The notes beneath the pieces are model-generated. The model did no database searches and had not been told where the DNA came from. It saw nothing but the letters and a program-made list of their open reading frames with translations. A program made the position numbers and the translations under genes. Positions 58,346-64,000 of a stretch of DNA of 64,000 bases are shown in pieces. The stretch covers positions 56,629 through 120,628 of the forward strand of contig NZ_JAJUJJ010000005.1 of NCBI RefSeq assembly GCF_029265375.1. Reading direction: 5' to 3'. Each line of letters opens with the position of its first letter. Positions within the stretch are counted from its first letter, which is position 1. The stretch is from Nesterenkonia sp. Its GTDB lineage: Bacteria; Actinomycetota; Actinomycetes; Actinomycetales; Micrococcaceae.

Positions 58346-59653
58346 ATGACGACGCATACCCGCCTGCTGCTGGACGGTACCCGGATCCTTGACCATCGCG
58401 TCCACGTCCCCCTGGACTGGAACGATCCGGCCGGAGAGAGCATCTCCGTCTTCGCCCGCGAGTTCATCTCCGCGGAGGCGGCCGCCCGCGGGGAGACGCA
58501 CGTGGCCGGCCTGCCGTTCCTGCTGTTTCTGCAGGGCGGCCCCGGCGGGAAGGGCAACCGGCCGGCGAAGCTCTCGGGCTGGATGGCGGAGCTCGGCCGA
58601 GATTTCCGCATCATTATGCTGGATCAGCGCGGCACTGGACTCTCTGCGCCGCAGAACCGGCAGACTCTGGCCGCCCGGGGCGGCCCCGCCGACCAAGCCC
58701 AGCATCTGCGGCGCTTCCGGGCCGATTCGATCATCCGCGATGCCGAGGCGCTGCGCGAGCAGCTGGGCATCAGTTCCTGGACCGTGTTCGGGCAGAGCTA
58801 CGGCGGGTTCTGCACGCTGAGCTACCTCTCCTTCGCCCCCCAGCGGCTGGACCGCGCCCTGATCACCGGCGGCCTGGGGCCGCTGACCGGCAGCGCCGAC
58901 CGGGTCTACGAGCACACGTATCCGCGGATGGCTGCGCGCAATGCGGAGTACTTCGCCCGCTTCCCGGAGGACCGGCAGCGGCTGGATCAGATCATCGACC
59001 ACCTGCGCCGCCACCAGGTCTCTCTGCCGGACGGTTCACCGCTGACCGTGGCACGCCTGCAGCTGCTGGGCCTGGCCATGGGCGGCAATACCAAGGTCGA
59101 TTCGCTGCACTATCTGCTGGAGGAGGCGTTCGTCGGCGGCACGCTCAGCGACACGTTCCTCACCGAGGTTCAGCAGCGCATCTCCTTCGCCACCCACCCG
59201 CTGTATGCGGTGATGCACGAATCCATCTACGGCCAGCCGGCGGAGATCACCGGCGGCACCGGGGCCACCGGCTGGGCCGCTGAGCGGGTGCGGGCACAGT
59301 TCGGCGAGTTCTCACCTGAGGCGGAGCAGCCGCTGCTGCTGGGCGAGATGATTCTGCGCGAGCATGTGCGGCTGGATCCGGCGCTGCAGCCGCTGTATGC
59401 CACAGCTGAGGAGCTCGCCGCTGTCGAAGATTGGCCGGCGCTCTACGACCTGGATCAGCTCAGCCGCAATACCGTGCCCACCGCGGCGGCGGTCTACACC
59501 GATGACGTGTTCGTCTCCCGTGAGCTCTCGCTGGAGACTGCCGAGCGGGTGGCGGGCCTCTCCGTCTTCGAGACCGACCAATTCCACCATGACGGGATCC
59601 ACGACGACGGCGCCGCGATCCTGCGCGAGCTGCTGCGCCGCACCGAGTCCTGA
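58346..59653 (+). CDS. Alpha/beta-hydrolase, proline iminopeptidase-like (S33)
   Basis: Serine peptidase of 435 residues. FLQGGPGG forms the oxyanion region, DQRGTGLS is typical of proline iminopeptidases, and the nucleophile elbow is FGQSYGGFC near residue 153. The catalytic histidine is probably in TDQFHHDGIH near the end. It should release N-terminal proline or similar residues from peptides in the cytoplasm; no signal peptide is seen. Converges on uvrB. Confidence 0.87.
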   Translation: MTTHTRLLLDGTRILDHRVHVPLDWNDPAGESISVFAREFISAEAAARGETHVAGLPFLLFLQGGPGGKGNRPAKLSGWMAELGRDFRIIMLDQRGTGLSAPQNRQTLAARGGPADQAQHLRRFRADSIIRDAEALREQLGISSWTVFGQSYGGFCTLSYLSFAPQRLDRALITGGLGPLTGSADRVYEHTYPRMAARNAEYFARFPEDRQRLDQIIDHLRRHQVSLPDGSPLTVARLQLLGLAMGGNTKVDSLHYLLEEAFVGGTLSDTFLTEVQQRISFATHPLYAVMHESIYGQPAEITGGTGATGWAAERVRAQFGEFSPEAEQPLLLGEMILREHVRLDPALQPLYATAEELAAVEDWPALYDLDQLSRNTVPTAAAVYTDDVFVSRELSLETAERVAGLSVFETDQFHHDGIHDDGAAILRELLRRTES

Positions 59654-59663
59654 GCGTTCGGGA

Positions 59664-59685
59664 CGGCCGATCCGCTACTCGGCCG
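59664..59685. terminator. Bidirectional terminator candidate at hydrolase/uvrB junction
   Basis: CGGCCGA (59664-59670) and TCGGCCG (59679-59685) with an 8-nt loop, partly inside the last codons of uvrB. No U-run. Confidence 0.45.
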
Positions 59686-61810
59686 CCTTGATGGCGCGCA
59701 ACTCCTTCTTCAGATCCGCCAGCTCATCACGCAGCCGGGCTGCCAGTTCGAAGTTCAGCTCCTCGGCGGCCCGGTGCATCTGCTGGGTCAGCTGCTCGAT
59801 GAGATCAGCCGTATCTGCCGCCGGCGTCTGCGCGGCCAGCGATTCCTCGGCCGGCTCGCCGTCGGCTGCCGAGCCGTCGTCGCCCTTCTGGAACTGGGTG
59901 AGTCCGCGGTGGCCCTTGCCGTACTGGAAGCCGGTGGCCAGCCCGCCCATCCCCTGCAGCAGGTCGGCGGTGTCTGCGTCTTCGCGAGCCAGCTGGTCGG
60001 TGATATCGGCGATCCGCTTCACCAGCGGGGTCGGGTCGATGCCGTGCTCCTCGTTGTAGGCCAGCTGCTTGGCGCGGCGCCGGTTGGTCTCATCGATGGC
60101 GCGCTGCATGGAGTCGGTGATGCGGTCGGCGTACATGTGGACCTGGCCGCGCACATTGCGGGCCGCGCGCCCGATGGTCTGGATCAGTGAGGTGGTTGAG
60201 CGCAGGAAGCCTTCCTTGTCCGCGTCCAGGATCGCCACTAGGGAGACTTCCGGCAGGTCCAGGCCCTCACGGAGCAGGTTGATGCCGACCACCACTTCGA
60301 AGGTGCCCTTGCGCAGCTCGCGCAGGATCTCGATGCGTTTGAGGGTGTCGACGTCGCTGTGCAGATACTCAACCTTGACCCCGTGCTCCAGCAGGTACTC
60401 GGTGAGGTCTTCGGCCATGCGCTTGGTCAGCGTGGTGACCAGCACCCGCTCCCCCACCTCGCTGCGGCTGCGGATCTCGCCGAGCAGATCATCGATCTGC
60501 CCCTGGGTGGGTTTGACCACGATCTCCGGGTCCACCAGCCCGGTGGGCCGGATGATCTGCTCCACCACGCCGTCGGACTGGCTGAGCTCGTAGTCGCCGG
60601 GGGTCGCGGAGAGGTAGACGGTCTGGCCGATGCGTTCGAGGAACTCGTCCCATTTCAGGGGGCGGTTGTCCATGGCGCTGGGCAGCCGGAAGCCATGCTC
60701 CACCAGGGTGCGTTTGCGCGACATATCGCCTTCGTACATGCCGCCGATCTGCGGGATGGTCACATGCGACTCGTCGACGATCAGCAGGAAGTCGTCCGGG
60801 AAGTAGTCCAGCAGGCAGTGCGGGGCCGAGCCGGGGGCGCGTCCGTCGATGTGCCGGGAGTAGTTCTCGATGCCGTTGCAGAAGCCCATCTGCTGCATCA
60901 TCTCCAGGTCATAGGTGGTGCGCATGCGCAGCCGCTGGGCCTCCAGCAGCTTGTTCTGCGACTCCAGCTCGGCCAGCCGCTCGCGCAGCTCATCCTCGAT
61001 CCCGGTGATGGCTTTGGCCATCCGGTCATCGCCGGCCACATAGTGGCTGGCGGGGAAGATGTACATCTCCTCCTCTTCGCGCACCACCGTCCCGGTGAGC
61101 GGATGCAGAGTGTGGATGGCTTCGATCTCATCGCCGAAGAACTCGATGCGCACCGCGAGCTCCTCATACATCGGGATGATCTCCACGGTGTCCCCGCGCA
61201 CCCGGAAGGTGCCGCGGTGGAAGTCGGTGTCATTGCGCACATACTGCATGGCCACGAATCGGCGCAGCAGCTCATCCCGGTCCACGGTCTCACCCCGGCG
61301 CACCGGCACCATCTGGGCGATGTACTCCTCCGGGGTTCCCAGGCCGTAGATGCAGGAGACGGTGGCGACCACCACCACGTCACGCCTGGTCAGCAGCGCA
61401 TTGGTGGCCGAGTGGCGGAGACGTTCGACCTCCTCGTTGATGGAGGAGTCTTTCTCGATGAAGGTGTCGGTCTGCGGCACATAGGCCTCAGGCTGGTAGT
61501 AGTCGTAGTAGGAGACGAAGTACTCCACCGCGTTGTGCGGCAGCAGCTCGCGGAACTCATTGGCCAGCTGGGCGGCCAGCGTCTTGTTCTGCACCATCAC
61601 CAGAGTGGGGCGCTGCACCTTTTCGATCAGCCAGGCGGCGGTGGCGGACTTCCCGGTGCCCGTGGCGCCCATGAGCACCACGTCCTTCTCCCCGCCTTCG
61701 ATCCGCTCGGCCAGCTCCTCAATGGCCTTGGGCTGGTCGCCGGAGGGCTGATAGGGGCTGACCACTTTGAAGGGCGCCACGGTCCGCGAGATTTTCGGCG
61801 CAAGCGACAT
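59675..61810 (-). CDS. uvrB: Excinuclease ABC subunit UvrB
   Basis: Helicase-like damage verifier of nucleotide excision repair, 711 residues. Walker [16 protein letters not shown], the beta-hairpin [55 protein letters not shown] and QTIGRAARN are all present, and the UVR domain that contacts UvrC ends the protein. ATG 61810 follows GGAAGGGAG; an earlier in-frame start is less likely. I see no LexA box in the 41 bp to coaE, unlike uvrA. Confidence 0.97.
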   Translation of the reverse strand: MSLAPKISRTVAPFKVVSPYQPSGDQPKAIEELAERIEGGEKDVVLMGATGTGKSATAAWLIEKVQRPTLVMVQNKTLAAQLANEFRELLPHNAVEYFVSYYDYYQPEAYVPQTDTFIEKDSSINEEVERLRHSATNALLTRRDVVVVATVSCIYGLGTPEEYIAQMVPVRRGETVDRDELLRRFVAMQYVRNDTDFHRGTFRVRGDTVEIIPMYEELAVRIEFFGDEIEAIHTLHPLTGTVVREEEEMYIFPASHYVAGDDRMAKAITGIEDELRERLAELESQNKLLEAQRLRMRTTYDLEMMQQMGFCNGIENYSRHIDGRAPGSAPHCLLDYFPDDFLLIVDESHVTIPQIGGMYEGDMSRKRTLVEHGFRLPSAMDNRPLKWDEFLERIGQTVYLSATPGDYELSQSDGVVEQIIRPTGLVDPEIVVKPTQGQIDDLLGEIRSRSEVGERVLVTTLTKRMAEDLTEYLLEHGVKVEYLHSDVDTLKRIEILRELRKGTFEVVVGINLLREGLDLPEVSLVAILDADKEGFLRSTTSLIQTIGRAARNVRGQVHMYADRITDSMQRAIDETNRRRAKQLAYNEEHGIDPTPLVKRIADITDQLAREDADTADLLQGMGGLATGFQYGKGHRGLTQFQKGDDGSAADGEPAEESLAAQTPAADTADLIEQLTQQMHRAAEELNFELAARLRDELADLKKELRAIKAAE

Positions 61811-61851
61811 ACGACTGCTCCCTTCCGTGGTCACCGGGTCCGGCTCCCAGC

Positions 61852-62466
61852 CTACTCGGGGGTGCGGACACGCTGGGCGAGGTTCACCATCAGCTCATCG
61901 ACCTGGGCGTAGAGCTGCTCCAGAGTGCCTGAGTTGTCCAGGACGACGTCGGCTGCCGCGGCCCGCTGCTCATCGCTGGCCTGGGCACGGATCCGCGCCA
62001 GGGCTTCGTCCCGGCTCATTCCGCGCTGGTTCACCATGCGCCGGATCCGCTCCTCCGCCGGAGCGTGGACCACCACCACGAGGTCGAACCGGTCCTGCTG
62101 CCCGGATTCGACCAGCAGCGGGATGTCCTCCACCACGATGCTTCCGGCCGCAGCCGCGTCCCGCTGCCGGGCGGCCTCGGCGCGCACCCGCGGGTGCACG
62201 ATGCTGTTGAGCAGTTCGCGGGCGTCGTCGTCGTCAAAGACCCGTCGGCCCAGGGCGGCCCGGTCCAGGGCGCCGTCCTCGGCCAGAACATCAGGTCCGA
62301 AGGCCTCTACGATCGCCTCCAGCCCCGGGCTCCCTGGTTCCACCACCTGCCGGGCGATCAGATCGGCGTCGATGATCACTGCTCCGTGTTCGGCCATGCG
62401 CTGGGAGACCGCGGACTTGCCGGAGGCGATCCCGCCGGTGAGGCCCACACTGACTGCGTCACTCAT
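61852..62466 (-). CDS. coaE: Dephospho-CoA kinase
   Basis: Last step of coenzyme A synthesis. 204 residues; P-loop [27 protein letters not shown] and HPRVRAEA are family signatures. TAGGAT (62475-62480, minus) ends 8 nt before the ATG, so the mRNA is probably leaderless and uvrB likely follows on it. In most Actinobacteria rpsA lies just upstream; here it is a BCCT carrier gene. Confidence 0.95.
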   Translation of the reverse strand: MSDAVSVGLTGGIASGKSAVSQRMAEHGAVIIDADLIARQVVEPGSPGLEAIVEAFGPDVLAEDGALDRAALGRRVFDDDDARELLNSIVHPRVRAEAARQRDAAAAGSIVVEDIPLLVESGQQDRFDLVVVVHAPAEERIRRMVNQRGMSRDEALARIRAQASDEQRAAAADVVLDNSGTLEQLYAQVDELMVNLAQRVRTPE

Positions 62467-62485
62467 ACCTGCAGATCCTACGCAG

Positions 62486-62521
62486 TGGTGCCCGCCGGGC
62501 GGGCACGCCGGGCGGGCACCA
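62486..62521 (-). terminator. Strong GC hairpin between BCCT gene and coaE
   Basis: Perfect 11-bp arms TGGTGCCCGCC and GGCGGGCACCA with a 14-nt GC-rich spacer, 33 bp after the BCCT stop. It probably separates the two transcription units; no U-run. Confidence 0.5.
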
Positions 62522-62553
62522 CAGTCCGCATCTGCTTCAGCAGCCGGGGCGGG

Positions 62554-64000
62554 TCAGTTCCGCGGGGGCACGTCGGGGTCGGCCGGGTCCACCACGGGCT
62601 GCTCGCCGGTGCGGATCCGGTATTCGGTGACCACCTCGGGCTGTTCGACGTGCTCCACCTCCGGAGCGTTCTCCGGCTGGGTGCCCTCGGCGAAGTCGGG
62701 AGCGACCACCGCGTTGGCCAGCGTGTCGTCGTTCTCCTCCATGCGGCGCTTGTACTCCTCCTCGGGCAGGGTCTGCAGCCAGCGCCGGGTCCGCAGGAAA
62801 CCGACCTCGCCGGCGTCCTCGCGCATGGCCCGGGAGAGGTTGTACATCACGAAGTAGCCGAGGATGAAGAACGGCAGGCCGAACATCAGTGCCACATTCT
62901 GCAGGGCCTCCAGCCCGCCCTCGCCGGTGGCGGTGAGCAGGACTGCTGCGATGGCTCCGATGGCGATGGTCCAGAAGGCTCGCTGGTGCAGCGGCGCTTT
63001 GCCCTCGAAGCCGTTGCACATGTCATCGAGCACCAGGGCGCAGGAGTCCATGGAGGTGATGAAGAAGATGCCCACCAGCATGATCGCGATGGACGAGGTG
63101 AGCGTGGCCAGCGGGAACTCAGCCAGGAAGGTGAACAGGGCCGTCTCCACACCGGCCTCGATCACCGAGTCCACCAGGCCGCCGTCGCCGTTGAGCTCAA
63201 TATCGAACACGCCGGTGCCCCAGACGCCGAACCAGATGATGGTGAACACGGTCGGCAGCCCCAGCACGCCGGAGACAAACTGACGCACCGTGCGGCCACG
63301 GGAGATACGAGCGATGAAGATGCCCACGAAGGGCGCCCAAGCGATGGTCCAGGCCCAGTAGAAGATGGTCCAGGACTCCTGCCAGCCGCTGTCGGCCAAA
63401 GTGTCGTTCCACCAGGCGATCTCCGGCAGCATGTGCAGGTAGACGCCGGTCCACTCAAACATTCCGCGCAGCAGGTAGACGGTCGGGCCGGTGATCACGA
63501 TGAACACCAGCAGGGCGACCGCAGTCCAGATGTTGAAGTTGGACAGCCGCTTAATGCCGCGTTCCACACCCAACACCGCTGAGACGGTGGCCACCAGTGT
63601 CACCACCCCAATGATCACCAGGAAGGCCCAGGCGGCGTCTGAGAGTCCGAAGAGTTGGGCCAGTCCGGCGTGGATCTGCATCGTGCCCAAGCCGATGGAG
63701 ACCGCCACGCCGAAGATAGTTCCCACAATGGCGAAGACATCGATGGCCTTGCCGATGGGGCCGTGGATGCGGTCCCCGAGGATGGGCTGGAAGATCGAGG
63801 AGACGCGCGGGGGAAGCTTGCGCTTGTAGATGAAGTAGGCGAACGCCAGGCCGGGCAGGGTGAAGATGGTCCAGGTGTGCAGTCCGAAGTGGAACAGGGT
63901 GAAGCCCATCGCTTCGGAGGCGGCATCGCTGGTGCCGCCGACGACGGCGTCGGCCATCACGCCCTCGATGGAGGACACCAGGTCGCTGTCCCCGGCGGCC
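62554..64000 (-). CDS. BCCT family transporter (N-terminus beyond window)
   Basis: Betaine/carnitine/choline-type secondary carrier, cut at the 5' end by the window edge; 481 residues are visible and the frame stays open to base 64000. GFTLFHFGLHTWTIF, VSIGLGTMQIHAGL and the signature YWAWTIAWAPFVGIFIARISRGRTVRQF are diagnostic. The visible part holds most of the twelve helices and a C-terminal cytoplasmic tail of about 90 acidic residues, which in BetP-like carriers senses osmotic state. Uptake of glycine betaine or a similar osmolyte is likely. The segment that decides ion coupling may lie outside the window. Confidence 0.93.
   Translation of the reverse strand, partial: AAGDSDLVSSIEGVMADAVVGGTSDAASEAMGFTLFHFGLHTWTIFTLPGLAFAYFIYKRKLPPRVSSIFQPILGDRIHGPIGKAIDVFAIVGTIFGVAVSIGLGTMQIHAGLAQLFGLSDAAWAFLVIIGVVTLVATVSAVLGVERGIKRLSNFNIWTAVALLVFIVITGPTVYLLRGMFEWTGVYLHMLPEIAWWNDTLADSGWQESWTIFYWAWTIAWAPFVGIFIARISRGRTVRQFVSGVLGLPTVFTIIWFGVWGTGVFDIELNGDGGLVDSVIEAGVETALFTFLAEFPLATLTSSIAIMLVGIFFITSMDSCALVLDDMCNGFEGKAPLHQRAFWTIAIGAIAAVLLTATGEGGLEALQNVALMFGLPFFILGYFVMYNLSRAMREDAGEVGFLRTRRWLQTLPEEEYKRRMEENDDTLANAVVAPDFAEGTQPENAPEVEHVEQPEVVTEYRIRTGEQPVVDPADPDVPPRN

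Overview
The window is 64 kb of a high-GC (roughly two-thirds GC by eye) actinobacterial chromosome. Pupylation genes, mycothiol ligase MshC, WhiA, the tkt-tal-pgi-zwf-pgl block and the gap-pgk-tpiA-secG block are classic Actinobacteria. The gene order, a BCCT osmolyte carrier, an AbgT carrier and several very acidic protein tails suggest a salt-tolerant member of Micrococcales (Micrococcaceae, perhaps Nesterenkonia-like). That placement is inference. Coding density is very high, and I see no insertion sequence, prophage, CRISPR array or rRNA.

Layout. 0-8 kb: end of an acyl-CoA oxidase, aminopeptidase N, and a three-gene unit encoding a circularly permuted ATP-grasp enzyme, an alpha-E protein and a transglutaminase. 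8-20 kb, minus strand: HAD phosphatase, TrmI, ARC ATPase, Dop, Pup, PafA, an FKBP lipoprotein, a second FKBP, a fused PafBC regulator, then TatA and TatC. The 20S proteasome genes prcB and prcA, often found beside pup, are missing. 20-26 kb: PAC2 protein, an unknown 202-aa protein, MshC, UppP, two small conserved proteins and an M20 peptidase. 25.5-26.1 kb: the only gap over 300 bp, with a palindromic repeat and doubtful small ORFs, ending at a tRNA-Leu(GAG) terminator. 26-31 kb: zinc-free L31, AbgT carrier, TSUP permease, lone ABC ATPase and SerB.

31-39 kb: transketolase, transaldolase, Pgi, Zwf and Pgl in an operon-like array without opcA. 39-52 kb, minus strand: secG, tpiA, pgk, gap, sodA, whiA, yvcK, rapZ, uvrC, plsC and uvrA. 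uvrA is preceded by a perfect LexA (SOS) box overlapping its promoter. 52-64 kb: metallo-hydrolase, HelY-type helicase, a four-TM protein of unknown function, an S33 peptidase, uvrB, coaE and a BCCT carrier cut by the window edge.

Together the genes cover central carbon flow and NADPH supply, nucleotide excision repair with SOS control, pupylation, thiol and superoxide defence, envelope lipid recycling and osmolyte uptake. The least expected items are a 69-bp palindromic repeat present twice, the proteasome-less Pup locus, the missing opcA, and about a dozen genes whose -10 hexamer lies only 6-9 nt before the start codon, implying leaderless mRNAs. I found no clearly unprecedented multi-gene system; the uncharacterised ATP-grasp unit and the orphan proteins at 20.7 and 55.6 kb are the best leads.
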